Below are positions 53,921 to 62,163 of a stretch of 64,000 bases of DNA, in pieces. Under the pieces are notes generated by a model that made no database searches, was not told the origin of the DNA, and worked only from the letters and a program-made list of their open reading frames with translations. Position numbers and translations under genes: made by a program. The stretch comes from Anaerolineae bacterium (GTDB lineage Bacteria; Chloroflexota; Anaerolineae; Promineifilales; Promineifilaceae): assembly GCA_023384415.1 (NCBI GenBank), contig JAHDWJ010000024.1, positions 28,844-92,843 on the forward strand, written 5' to 3'. The first letter of the stretch is position 1. Each line of letters begins with the position of its first letter.

Positions 53921-53949
53921 GGCGTGGGCTTGTGGACTTGAAGTTGTGT

Positions 53950-53977
53950 TTTACAAAACCATTCAATGTGATATAAT
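53950..53977 (+). promoter_or_regulatory. Sigma-70-type promoter for the NYN gene
   Basis: TTTACA (53950-53955) and TATAAT (53972-53977) with a 16-base spacer, reading towards the plus-strand NYN frame, against the polarity of the other cassettes. Confidence 0.55.
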
Positions 53978-54016
53978 TTATACATATCCTCCCCGATAGC
54001 TTCGGCGAAGGGGTGC

Positions 54017-54040
54017 GAAGCCGTCCGCAAGGACGGCTTC
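54017..54040 (+). promoter_or_regulatory. Leader hairpin with GNRA loop
   Basis: GAAGCCGTCC pairs with GGACGGCTTC around a GCAA tetraloop and TGTGTTTTAT follows. It lies between promoter and start codon of the NYN gene and could act as an attenuator or mRNA-stability element. Confidence 0.5.
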
Positions 54041-54061
54041 TGTGTTTTATGGAGGTCTTTC

Positions 54062-54676
54062 TTGAAAGCAAACATCTACGTTGACGGCTTCAATCTTTAC
54101 TATGGCGCATTGAAAAGCACACCCTATCGCTGGCTAGATATTGCCAAACTTTGTCGCATTATGTTGCCCCCCGACACCATTAACCAGATTAAATATTTCA
54201 CCGCTCTTGTAAACCCGCGCCGGTCCGATCCCGATCAATTAACTCGCCAACGAATTTACCTGCGTGCCTTACACACAATTCCCAATCTTGAAATCATCTA
54301 TGGGCATTTTTTAACCCACGAGATTATGATGCCACTGGCCCCACCCAAAAGCGGTTATGCCAAAGTAATCAAGACAGAGGAAAAGGGTTCTGATGTAAAC
54401 CTTGCCCTTCACCTTTTAAGCGATGGTTACAAAAACGCCTATGATGTTGCGGTGGTTGTCTCAAATGATTCTGACTTACTTCTGCCCATCTAGTTTGCCA
54501 AGAAAGAGTTGGGCAAGAAGATTGGCATTCTCAACCCACAAAAACACCCCAGTAAAGTGCTGATGGCCAACGCGGATTTCGTTAAAAACATTCGTAAAGG
54601 CGTATTGTCCAAAAGCCTTTTTCCAACCTCACTAACTGATTCTCAAGGTATGTTCACAAAGCCCGCAACATGGTAA
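54062..54676 (+). pseudogene. NYN-domain (PIN-like) RNase gene with in-frame TAG
   Basis: TTG start after GGAGG. NIYVDGFNLYYGALK, GSDVNLALHLLSDGYKNAYD and VVVSNDSDLLLPI form the NYN fold with its acidic active-site residues (D in VDGFN, D in GSDVN, DSD). After LLPI a TAG (codon 144, near 54491) interrupts. The same frame resumes FAKKELGKKIGILNP, KHPSKVLMANADFVKNI and runs to a natural-looking TAA at 54674. The break removes the last third. It has its own promoter and points opposite to the neighbouring cassettes. Confidence 0.8.
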
Positions 54677-54692
54677 GGGTCAAATCACTATC

Positions 54693-55688
54693 TCAAAGAC
54701 TATGCAGTGTTCGGTATTGATTGATAGCAACGCCAGTCTGCGAATACTCGCTTAAAGCATTATCAAGATAGCATTCATCCGATAGATCTTGAATCCTTTC
54801 AGTAATAATTGGGCCACCCCAAGGAACGTACCCCCATTCAGCGGGCCATTTCCACTTTAGCGACAAGTCACCCGTATCAAGCACTCCTTTGATTTGCTCG
54901 CGCCGTACTTCAAGGATCTCAAGAAACTCTTGAATTGATGGAATTGGGACAGGCGTATACGGCGTTCCAGGTATTTGCCAACCATTGTTTCTGTTTTTCA
55001 ACTTGAGGAAATAGATCAAAAAGGGGTAATTGTAGTTGAGACGACCTGCTTCAGCCGCAATTGCTGACCACGTTGCGCCCTTTGTATCATTTGATCCGTG
55101 ATGATTCCAAATCATATTATGGCGTAAATCTTCAATGTAGCTCGAACGGTGTTGTTCGCTTTCCCGAACAATTTGAAGACGGTTCAATGCCTGAACCAGT
55201 TGCTCGACATCTTGTGGGGTTAATTCATCGTAAGCTGCGAGGAGCCTCTGAATAGATCGAACAGCATTCTCTGTATCGTCAACTGCCAACTTTTCTTGTC
55301 GGATAACTGCTTTAACTTGCGCTCTCAAATGTTTTAGCTCAGAAGTATTCGGGTAGCTTTGCGCCATGTATTCATGAAGCCCTTGTGTCAGCGAGTCTCG
55401 TAGCTGCTTCGCCATTTGTTCGGTTTCTTCTCTTGAACGCTTTACCCTATCTTCTTCAAGAGCAAGTTAGTGCTGTTTGAGAAGCGTTTCGCCCTGTTGG
55501 GCAAATTGCTTTTGCAGAATTCTTTCCTGATCTTGTAGTTCGATTTTATATCGTCGGGATTCGAGAAGATGTTGAACGACTGCGCCAAACAAGGCTGACA
55601 AAAGCCCTATCACACCACCCAAAATCAGAAGATTTACCTGCTCTGAAAATGTCAATTCAATGTCTCCCGTTTCAATGACACAATACAT
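54693..55688 (-). pseudogene. Membrane-anchored hypothetical protein with in-frame TAA
   Basis: One continuous frame of about 330 codons interrupted by TAA at 55467-55469. Before it: an N-terminal transmembrane helix (LLILGGVIGLLSALFGAVVQ) and a charged coiled segment. After it, in the same frame: LALEEDRVKRSREETEQMAK and a 240-residue soluble part (QSYPNTSELKHLRAQVKAVI, PWGGPIITERIQDLS). The coiled-coil continues smoothly across the stop, so a single point mutation split the gene. No family is recognised. The downstream part alone could be expressed from the ATG at 55415. Confidence 0.65.
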
Positions 55689-55693
55689 TTGCC

Positions 55694-55775
55694 GCCTAAC
55701 AACCAATAAAGCCGACGCGATGAGATTGTGGTGAACAACCGCGTTGGTCTGGCGCGGCTTATCTCCCCGTTAGGC
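55694..55775. repeat. A-type attC site in inverted orientation
   Basis: GCCTAAC (55694) to GTTAGGC (55769). It is nearly identical to the A-type sites at 62033, 62922 and 63906 but reads as their reverse complement. Both ends keep perfect core sites. Confidence 0.8.
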
Positions 55776-55791
55776 GCCAACCGCGACGCCT

Positions 55792-56148
55792 TTACTGCAC
55801 GAAGATTAGCAGAACCCCAGTTGGATCCCAGACGTGCAGAACCAATGAGTCATCTACTGGTTCTGGCGCCTTGACCCGCATGCCAGGGAACATGCTGCTG
55901 TTGAGCAGCTCAACTGCCCGTTGGTGCCATGCCTTAACGTCCTCGATGCCAATGACAAACATGAAATTGTTTGCCCAGTCCTGCACATAATAGTCCTGAA
56001 GCCGGAAGGCGTGGCCATTGAGCGAGAAATCTGTGGTGCCGCCCCAGCCCTCCGATAAGGTGAATCCAAGCGCGGTGTAGAACCGCTTGGACAGCTCAAA
56101 ATCCTTGGCGGGAACGTAAGGCTTGAGGCTTGTGATGCTCAATGACAT
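55792..56148 (-). CDS. VOC/glyoxalase-like protein, cassette gene
   Basis: A 118-residue single VOC domain: ITSLKPYVPAKDFELSKRFY, TALGFTLSEGWGG, NNFMFVIGIEDVKAWHQRAV, LVLHVWDPTGVLLIFVQ. Paired beta-alpha-beta-beta-beta units are typical of glyoxalase/bleomycin-resistance proteins. Enzymatic metal ligands are not obvious, so it could be a binding-resistance protein. ATG 56148 follows GGAG. It lies between two attC sites. Confidence 0.8.
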   Translation of the reverse strand: MSLSITSLKPYVPAKDFELSKRFYTALGFTLSEGWGGTTDFSLNGHAFRLQDYYVQDWANNFMFVIGIEDVKAWHQRAVELLNSSMFPGMRVKAPEPVDDSLVLHVWDPTGVLLIFVQ

Positions 56149-56164
56149 GGGCGTCTCCATTGGC

Positions 56165-56278
56165 GCCTAACGACCAAGCTCACCCGCCGCCGGAAGCCCA
56201 GAGAGCGAAGTGGAGCGAGGAACGGGCACAACGCAGCGAACGAAGCTTTAGGTGGTCGGGTGCAGCGCCTTGTTATCT
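56165..56278 (-). repeat. attC site (114 bp)
   Basis: GCCTAAC (56165) to GTTATCT (56272); CACCCGCCGCCGGAAG and GGTGGTCGGGTG-like arms can pair. It follows the RibD-like gene on the minus strand. Confidence 0.65.
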
Positions 56279-56293
56279 TGCTGTTGATGACTT

Positions 56294-56845
56294 TTATTTA
56301 CAAACTTCGTAGCGAAGTTCTGCAAACGCGCTTCCGTAAGTCGTGGCCGACAACAGTTTGAGCGGAGGATTGGTGATGGCGCGCGGCAAAAGTGGTGCGC
56401 CGCCGCCCAAAGTTACCGAAGCGATTGAAACAATAATCTCGTCCAGCAAAGCACAATCATAAAACTGTCCAACCAAGCCACCGCCGCCGATGAGCCAGAT
56501 ATTCTTCCCGCCGGCGACTTCGCTCATCTGCTTATGGACTGGACGCACATCGCCACTCACAAATCTTACGTCGGCGTTTTCGACAATGGGTAAACGCCGC
56601 GACGTGAAAACCCAAGTTGGCTGTTCAAACATCCACTTTTGCGGCCGCGGAGCATCGTCTTTGATGTGGTTATTGAGAATCCACTCATAAGTGTTGGAAC
56701 CCATTGCGATAGCGCCGACTTCACTCACGAACTTCGAGGACTCGCCTTCGGGTTCGCTACCGAACTGAAAAAGCCAATCAAGGGAGTTGTTTTGGTCAGC
56801 GATAAAGCCATCGAGACTTGATGCTGTGTAGTATTGAGTTTTCAT
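56294..56845 (-). CDS. Dihydrofolate reductase/RibD C-terminal-like protein, cassette gene
   Basis: A 183-residue protein of the RibD C-terminal superfamily. YTASSLDGFIADQNNSLDWL, VGAIAMGSNTYEWIL, TWVFTSRRLPI, NIWLIGGGGLVGQFYDCALL and DEIIVSIASVTLGGGAPLL match the family's NADPH-binding fold. Whether it reduces dihydrofolate or a flavin precursor is unknown. ATG 56845 is the family-consistent start. Such genes are frequent integron cassettes. Confidence 0.85.
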   Translation of the reverse strand: MKTQYYTASSLDGFIADQNNSLDWLFQFGSEPEGESSKFVSEVGAIAMGSNTYEWILNNHIKDDAPRPQKWMFEQPTWVFTSRRLPIVENADVRFVSGDVRPVHKQMSEVAGGKNIWLIGGGGLVGQFYDCALLDEIIVSIASVTLGGGAPLLPRAITNPPLKLLSATTYGSAFAELRYEVCK

Positions 56846-56901
56846 ATCTGTGCATTTGATTATAATGAAAAACCGCAATTCCCGTCAAGCCGTGCGCAGC
56901 A

Positions 56902-57005
56902 AGCTAACGCTCTGCCGTTCAGCCGCCGCGAGCGCGCAGAATGAGACGTCTTCATTACTCAGCGATCTTGCGCGCGAAGCGGTCGGCTGGACCGGATTGT
57001 TGGGT
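56902..57005 (-). repeat. attC site (104 bp)
   Basis: AGCTAAC (56902) to GTTGGGT (56999). Arms CAGCCGCCGCGAGCGCG and CGCGCGAAGCGGTCGGCTG pair well. Confidence 0.75.
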
Positions 57006-57319
57006 GGCACAGGCCCTACCGCCCTACCGTACCGCGATCCGGCGCCTAATCAGGCGCATGCTCCCGTACATCAGGTGACGGGTCATTACTGCTCACATTC
57101 TTCAGCCGTCATGCCAAAATACAGCTCATCATCGTCCCGTCCTGAGCATCACCGCGTATTTGAAACTGTCGACGCGTCGATCACAGTCGAAGGTGTTGAT
57201 GTATTCGACATGCTGACCGGCCAGCGTTTGAACCATTCAGAAAAAGCTCTCATCACTTTGGTCACGTTTGGCGAGGGCTTGATCGTCACTTCACCAAAAG
57301 TGGCTGCTTGCCCTTCGCT
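57006..57319. other. Non-coding or decayed part of the three-gene cassette
   Basis: About 310 bases between the zincin stop and the attC site. Open frames exist on both strands but none has family character or a start with a ribosome site. Confidence 0.4.
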
Positions 57320-58150
57320 CTACCCCAACCACGTTCTCATAACCCGTGCGGCTGAGGAATGCACTCGCTCCTCCAGAAGCTCCGCCAGTTGCTGGTCGGT
57401 TGATTCGTTCTCGTGTGCTGCGAACGTCTGGTACAGCCGCCGTAAAGCATCGACTCCTGCTGCGTCGTAGAGCTCCCGAGCGGCAGCAGCCAGCCTGAAT
57501 TGAAACCAGACGTAGTTCACGGGGCCTACACCGACATACAGTCGCTCGAAGTCGTCCAACGAGCGATGTCGCACCCGATCTACCGGCACCGCCATCATCC
57601 GTGCGGGCAGCAGAGTCCACCGCGGCAGCTGTTCCGGCTCTCGATCGGCGAGATACGCCTGCACACACAAGTTGCAGAACATCTCCCGCAACCAGAGCCG
57701 GGGAAAAGCGAACGGCACCTGCTCGTGGAACAGGTGGCCGAGCTCGTGCACGGCGATCAGATCAGCGAACGTAGACATGTCGAACTGCCCATCCACCGTC
57801 CCATAGGTAGTTTCTGCTTCAGCGCGCTGGGTCGGGTTAAGAACCCCATCGAGCATCCCCACGACTCCCTGCCAGAAGCTTGCCGGTTCGTCGCCCATAA
57901 TGATCGTGTCCCTGGCGGTATAATGCGGCATGCCGTAGAGCGGATACGTGGTGTACGCGAACCAATCTGCGGGGGAAAGTACTAACAGCCGCAACTCCGG
58001 ATCGAATGCCAATACCTCGGAGAGGTAGCGGTGCGCCTGCTCCAAGCGGGCAGCGATCTGCACGGCCCGCGGTCGGGCGCCAGTGCTAAACCGCACCGGG
58101 AAGGGATAATCCTCAATACATTGGAGCACAGCACGGTATTGGGTGGTCAT
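57320..58150 (-). CDS. Zincin-like metallopeptidase, cassette gene
   Basis: A 276-residue protein with LIAVHELGHLFHEQVPFAFP around residue 133: HExxH followed by REMFCNLCVQAYLAD, in which the Glu could be the third zinc ligand. The fold resembles small gluzincin-like hydrolases. GAGGCCTCC/AGGAGG symmetry precedes the ATG, which includes a usable AGGAGG. No signal peptide is seen, so it is probably cytosolic. It follows the ECF sigma gene by 45 bases. Confidence 0.65.
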   Translation of the reverse strand: MTTQYRAVLQCIEDYPFPVRFSTGARPRAVQIAARLEQAHRYLSEVLAFDPELRLLVLSPADWFAYTTYPLYGMPHYTARDTIIMGDEPASFWQGVVGMLDGVLNPTQRAEAETTYGTVDGQFDMSTFADLIAVHELGHLFHEQVPFAFPRLWLREMFCNLCVQAYLADREPEQLPRWTLLPARMMAVPVDRVRHRSLDDFERLYVGVGPVNYVWFQFRLAAAARELYDAAGVDALRRLYQTFAAHENESTDQQLAELLEERVHSSAARVMRTWLG

Positions 58151-58195
58151 AGGAGGCCTCCTTGGTGATGGTCTAACGCTGAGTTGTAGTGTCGC

Positions 58196-59239
58196 CTACC
58201 GGTGTGCACGCCAGCCCTCCGGACGTGGCGCGTAATACTGCCGAAGCCGATGTATGCGACCGTCACGATAGAAGCAGACGATCGCGGTGGCGGGCGGACA
58301 GTGGAAGGGGTCATCGTGAGGGTTCTCGAAGTCGCCCTCGATCACGATGACGTCCTTGCTTGCGAGAATCGTCGTCGGATGCAGCTTCACCCTCGCTGCA
58401 AGCTGTGCTTCCCAGACGTGGTGGATCAGGAACTCGAGCCCGCCATCGGCCGTCCCACCCCCATAACTCAACACGAGATCACTCGAGAAAGCGCTTGCGA
58501 GCGACTCGTAGCTTCCTCGGTTGAACTCCGCGTGGGCTGCGGTGAAGAAGCGTATCTGGGACTGCGCTGCCAAGCGGGCTTCATCGTGAGCAAGCTCGGC
58601 CGTTTCGAGCAGGGCATCGGCCAACTTCACCTTGACCTGGTTGAGGCGACTCTTCACCGTTCCAACCGGTACACCCAGGATAACCGCAAGTTCCTCATAG
58701 GAGGCATACGAGCCGAAGTAGCGCAGCAGGGCGGTGACCCGTAATGTCTCGGGGAGGTGCGCGAGCGCCGTCCAGACCCATTCGCGCAGCGCCAGACGGT
58801 CGAGGTGTGCCTCAGCTGAGGACTCACGAGGCTCCTGCGGCCCTAAGCTTTCGGTAAGCCCGACGACAGCGGTCCCACCCCGTCGCGCTCGCAGCTGGCT
58901 CAGGCATACGTTTCGCACGATGGCCCGTAGCCACCAGCCCACCGCAGCGGGTTCATGCAGCTGGTCGATCTTGTGCAGGGCGATTATGAAGGCATCCTGC
59001 ACGGCATCCTGGGCATCCGGCCAATGTCCCAGAAAACCGAGAGCGAGCGCGCACAGGGATGCACGGTGGCGTTCGAGCAGGACGCCAAGACTTGCGGCGT
59101 CGCCGCATTGGGCCATCCTCGCGAGTTCCGCGTCGCTCATGATTCCGGTGCTCTCCACTTCGGCACATCCCTTCGAGAACGTACTCGAGATTCTCATACC
59201 GGCAGGTACCTCTTCGTGCGTCTTGCCCATTCCCGTCAC
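58196..59239 (-). CDS. ECF sigma factor with C-terminal SnoaL-like domain
   Basis: A 347-residue factor. Sigma region 2 (LALGFLGHWPDAQDAVQDAF, AAVGWWLRAIVRNVCLSQL) is near residues 65-120 and region 4 (LPETLRVTALLRYFGSYASY, EELAVILGVPVGTVKSRLNQ) near 160-205. Residues 225-345 form an NTF2/SnoaL-like domain (FNRGSYESLASAFSSDLVLS, GDFENPHDDPFH), as in ECF41/ECF56-type factors, where it replaces an anti-sigma. GTG 59239 overlaps the cupin stop (GTGA), and an inner ATG at 59140 is an alternative. A sigma factor inside an integron cassette is unusual. Confidence 0.85.
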   Translation of the reverse strand: MTGMGKTHEEVPAGMRISSTFSKGCAEVESTGIMSDAELARMAQCGDAASLGVLLERHRASLCALALGFLGHWPDAQDAVQDAFIIALHKIDQLHEPAAVGWWLRAIVRNVCLSQLRARRGGTAVVGLTESLGPQEPRESSAEAHLDRLALREWVWTALAHLPETLRVTALLRYFGSYASYEELAVILGVPVGTVKSRLNQVKVKLADALLETAELAHDEARLAAQSQIRFFTAAHAEFNRGSYESLASAFSSDLVLSYGGGTADGGLEFLIHHVWEAQLAARVKLHPTTILASKDVIVIEGDFENPHDDPFHCPPATAIVCFYRDGRIHRLRQYYAPRPEGWRAHR

Positions 59240-59625
59240 GACGCCCGTGATTGATCCTCTTGGATCGCAGCGGCGTTCCGCTGGGCAACCTCCAAGGTCT
59301 TTTGGTATTCGTCTTGGGGGCTAAACTCGACCAGTTCGGTGTCCTGCTCAAAGATGGTGGTATGGCCGGGCTCCAGATAGTAGGCGTTGCCTGCCTCGAT
59401 GATCTCCTCGCGGTCGGCATAGCGGACCCGGACGCGGCCACTGAGGACGTAGCCCCAGTGTGGGCTCTGGCACCGATCGTCCGGCAAACCTTTGAAGATT
59501 GGTTCGGTGTCCGTGCCGGCGGGGAAAGTCTCCAGTGCCACGGTCATCCCGCCCCACGCTGCCAAATGAATGACCACCCCACCAAAATCGACGGCCGTTG
59601 GTATCTCTTGCTTGGATCCATACAT
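59236..59625 (-). CDS. Cupin-domain protein, first gene of the three-gene cassette
   Basis: A 129-residue cupin. PHWGYVLSGRVRVRYADREE and AGNAYYLEPGHTTIFEQDTE are cupin motifs 1 and 2, with His (PHW), Glu and His (PGHT) as metal ligands. AGGAGG precedes the ATG. Its stop overlaps the sigma factor start, implying coupling; it might sense or modify the signal for that factor. Confidence 0.85.
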   Translation of the reverse strand: MYGSKQEIPTAVDFGGVVIHLAAWGGMTVALETFPAGTDTEPIFKGLPDDRCQSPHWGYVLSGRVRVRYADREEIIEAGNAYYLEPGHTTIFEQDTELVEFSPQDEYQKTLEVAQRNAAAIQEDQSRAS

Positions 59626-59878
59626 AGCGAACCTCCTGTCTTGTGAATGTCTTATTAAAGAGACGCGTACGCACCACGGAAAGTTCGATGTGTCGCAGCC
59701 AATCTTTCGGTGCGGAAGTACCGAATGAATTCCTCTGAGGGGAGTGGCATCGTTTAATCACCACAGGTGAAGGTCAACAGATACGATTCTTTGCGCAAAA
59801 GGTTCATGACTGCGTGCCAATCCTGCAGCGTGGAATTGAGAATACACAGACTGCGGAAGCTGCGTCCCAGCGGAAGCC
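59626..59878. other. Upstream region of the three-gene cassette
   Basis: About 250 bases with no gene. No consensus promoter was recognised. It lies between the cupin start and the 59879 attC site. Confidence 0.35.
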
Positions 59879-59972
59879 GCCCAACGTGATCATCACCCGC
59901 CGAACCGCAAAACTAACGCCTTATCCATCCAAAACCTGGTAGCGGTTCGGTCGGGTGGATGTGTTGTTGGGC
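59879..59972 (-). repeat. attC site, 94-bp X-type copy 2
   Basis: GCCCAAC (59879) to GTTGGGC (59966). CGCCGAACCGC pairs with GCGGTTCGGTCGG. Homologous along its length to 53827-53920. Confidence 0.8.
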
Positions 59973-60068
59973 GACCTGGGAGCACGGCTTAAGCCAGCTA
60001 AAACACCGCCTTCTTCACAAAACCGCCTGACTAAACCCGCGCCGCAAAAGCCGTCGCCAGTCTCGCCT

Positions 60069-60214
60069 GCCTAACGACTTGGGCATCAGCAGCACTGCTT
60101 CATCCGCATCCCGCTGAATACCCTTGGACAGTGCTACATCAACGCCGAAGTACAAGCGGATTTCGTGATCATCGCGCGGTATTGCCCTTGCCCGACTGCT
60201 TCGCTTTGTTAGGC
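60069..60214 (-). repeat. attC site (146 bp) with ORF-less stretch to its left
   Basis: GCCTAAC (60069) to GTTAGGC (60208). The 96 bases between this and the 59972 site contain no gene, so they form an ORF-less cassette body. The site follows the globin gene on the minus strand. Confidence 0.7.
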
Positions 60215-60221
60215 GGCACTT

Positions 60222-60710
60222 TCAAATTTCGTCAACCTCTCCTCCGCTGACGAGGCCGTCCCAGGACCACTTTGGGATGTGCAAACCGTCCGGCACGTCC
60301 TCTGCCGAGTCTGGGTATCGAGCCATCGCCATCGTAGTTGCCCATGCGAAGTAGTCATGCAACACGTGTCGAAGTTGCTCGTCGTGCCCGAACCCGACAT
60401 CTTCCAACGCCTGATCAAAACACGCGATCGCCCGATGGTCCATCTCCTCATGCGGCCCGTTCCCGCTATGCATCCGCACGACGGAGGTCTCATCCCCATA
60501 CCGTTCGGAGTATGTCGTTGGCCCACCGAGAGCCTCCGCCCAATACGCCGCAAGGCGCTCGGTATGTTGCGGATGATAACCGTGGCTGAACGCATGGCTT
60601 ACCACTTCATCTTCTAACACCCGGGTATGCCACGCGCTAGCCAATCTTAGCAGCGCATCGTGACCACCTACCGCTTCGTAAACCGTCTGCTTAACTACAT
60701 TGGCATTCAT
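60222..60710 (-). CDS. Group II truncated-hemoglobin-like protein, cassette gene
   Basis: A 162-residue globin-like protein. VYEAVGGHDALLRLASAWHT is the B-helix/N-terminal pattern, followed by HAFSHGYHPQHTERLAAYWAEALGG and HSGNGPHEEMDHRAIACFDQ, in which His residues could be the proximal ligand, and QLRHVLHDYFAWATTMAM. These resemble group II truncated globins, which bind O2 or NO. GAGGAAG precedes the ATG. It may protect against nitrosative stress. Confidence 0.8.
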   Translation of the reverse strand: MNANVVKQTVYEAVGGHDALLRLASAWHTRVLEDEVVSHAFSHGYHPQHTERLAAYWAEALGGPTTYSERYGDETSVVRMHSGNGPHEEMDHRAIACFDQALEDVGFGHDEQLRHVLHDYFAWATTMAMARYPDSAEDVPDGLHIPKWSWDGLVSGGEVDEI

Positions 60711-60752
60711 GGCAGCACTTCCTCTAGTTTCGTATTAATCCTGAGCCTGCAT

Positions 60753-60812
60753 GCCCAACGGTTGGGTTAAGCCGCGCTGCGGAGCAACGTCGGCTGCAAC
60801 CCGTTGTTAGCC
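60753..60812 (-). repeat. attC site, classical 60-bp type
   Basis: GCCCAACGGTTGGGTTAAGC at 60753 begins the site and GTTAGCC (60806) ends it. Arms GTTAAGCCGCGC and CGTCGGCTGCAAC pair, giving the canonical short 59-be layout. Confidence 0.85.
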
Positions 60813-60831
60813 TGCGTTCTCTTGGAAAGGG

Positions 60832-62001
60832 CTAGGTTCTTGCATAACAAGGTATGTGCTTTGGTTCGGCGTTTTCATCGCCTGTTACAATCTTTCTGAA
60901 AATACTAGGGAGTTTGGGCAAATCTTCAGCCATAACAAAAACTATCTGACGCTCTTGCGCCCACTTCTCGTAATCCGCTAATTCTTTCTCCGTCCTACTG
61001 CTTTTAGGTGCACTGCTGACCATCAGAGCAGAGCACATCCCTTTTCCTAATTGCTCCATTTTAGAATGCAATTCTTCAAACCAAGTTCGTTTGATGCTGT
61101 CTTCCGTCTTGCAAGAGACGATAACCATTTGTCCGCCAAAAATACCTGCAAAATCTATCTCGCCTTTGCCTGAAGTATCTTCTACTCCCCATCCGCATTC
61201 ATCAAGCAATGATGCACCCTGAGCCGTTTTCGCTTGAGAAGCGATTTGGTAAATGTAGAATTCTAGCCAGTCGCCAGTGAGCAGAAATTTCGCTTCGTTG
61301 TCACTATCGATAGTCCATCTTGTCTCGGTGTCAGTTTGTTGTACATTGCTCACTATCTGCAACTGTTCTATCTCTCGCAAAACAGAAAATTCATCGACGT
61401 TGAGGCGACTTTTGTTAGTGCGTTTCCCTTTCCCCTTGTCACTACTCCTAAGAGTACAAAGCAAGCGATGAGAAATCGGCAAATTCTGGATAAGCAACGC
61501 AACCAATTTTTGAAACCTTTCGTCTGGTTCTGGTTTTGATGTCACATTCCAACCATAACTGGCAAAGTAATCTTTCACCCCAATTCTTACAGGCTCAACA
61601 TTGTCCGTCTCTCGGAAAACCCAGACAAGTCCTTCTCTGGACAAATAACACATATCAACGTCTCTACCTTGAGCCCGTAACTTCTTGACAACATCATACG
61701 CACCGAAGCCCATAGTCTTTGGCTCTGACGCTGATACAACAATAATCTCATCGCTTGGGTGTTGATTAGCAATCTCTTCACATCGTTGAACTGTTTCTCC
61801 CAAGATATACGGTTTTACAGAGTGAGGTTGAGGTGGTATCAAGTGATTGGGCAAAGCATTTATCAGTTTCTCGTAATTTCTATCTGCACCAAGCGAATCT
61901 TCCGAAACGACAATATACAGGCGATCCGGCTTTAGGCGCAATGTTGCTATCATATTTGGCACGGGGCGACCACCTAAGAGCGAAACCATCACCTTTGCCA
62001 T
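60832..62001 (-). CDS. CARF-domain nuclease of the Card1/Can2 (DUF1887) type, cassette gene
   Basis: A 389-residue protein; ATG 62001 follows AAGGAG. Residues 1-140 look like a CARF sensor (MAKVMVSLLGGRPVPNM, LYIVVSEDSLGADRNYEKL, DEIIVVSASEPKTMGFGAYD). A middle winged-helix-like part (about 190-250) is followed by a PD-(D/E)xK nuclease: GDWLEFYIYQIA, then GEIDFAG (E281, D283) and VIVSCKT (K298). This architecture matches Card1/Can2 nucleases activated by cyclic oligoadenylate from type III CRISPR-Cas. No cas10 or CRISPR array is in the window, so the activator must come from elsewhere or another signal is used. Confidence 0.8.
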   Translation of the reverse strand: MAKVMVSLLGGRPVPNMIATLRLKPDRLYIVVSEDSLGADRNYEKLINALPNHLIPPQPHSVKPYILGETVQRCEEIANQHPSDEIIVVSASEPKTMGFGAYDVVKKLRAQGRDVDMCYLSREGLVWVFRETDNVEPVRIGVKDYFASYGWNVTSKPEPDERFQKLVALLIQNLPISHRLLCTLRSSDKGKGKRTNKSRLNVDEFSVLREIEQLQIVSNVQQTDTETRWTIDSDNEAKFLLTGDWLEFYIYQIASQAKTAQGASLLDECGWGVEDTSGKGEIDFAGIFGGQMVIVSCKTEDSIKRTWFEELHSKMEQLGKGMCSALMVSSAPKSSRTEKELADYEKWAQERQIVFVMAEDLPKLPSIFRKIVTGDENAEPKHIPCYART

Positions 62002-62032
62002 TGACACTCCTTGATGACTTTGGAACGAAGCA

Positions 62033-62114
62033 GGCTAACGGGGAGATAAGCCGCGCCAGACCAACACGGTTGTTCAGCACAATCTCATCGCGTCGGCTTT
62101 ATTGGTTGTTGGGC
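62033..62114 (-). repeat. A-type attC site, copy 1
   Basis: GGCTAAC (62033) to GTTGGGC (62108), 82 bp. ATAAGCCG pairs with CGGCTTTAT inside. It ends the ORF-less cassette 62039-62163. Confidence 0.8.
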
Positions 62115-62163
62115 GGCCGCAACTCCCGTTCTGTAATACGGGAGTAACTTGCCGGCCGCTTAA
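62039..62163 (-). other. ORF-less cassette of about 125 bp
   Basis: The stretch between the predicted recombination points of two attC sites. Apart from the A-type attC it holds only GCGGCCGC and a small inverted repeat ACTCCCGT/ACGGGAGT around TAATAC-like spacing. Copies occur at 62928-63052, 53703-53832 (decayed) and at the window end. Confidence 0.7.

Noticed and set aside
56850-57470. A 206-codon plus-strand frame
   Set aside because: It crosses an attC site and the antisense of the zincin gene, has no family character and no ribosome site.
58171-58200. attC remnant between zincin and sigma factor genes
   Set aside because: GTCTAAC is followed by only about 25 bases before GTTGTAG-like sequence; too short and unpaired, though a decayed site cannot be excluded.
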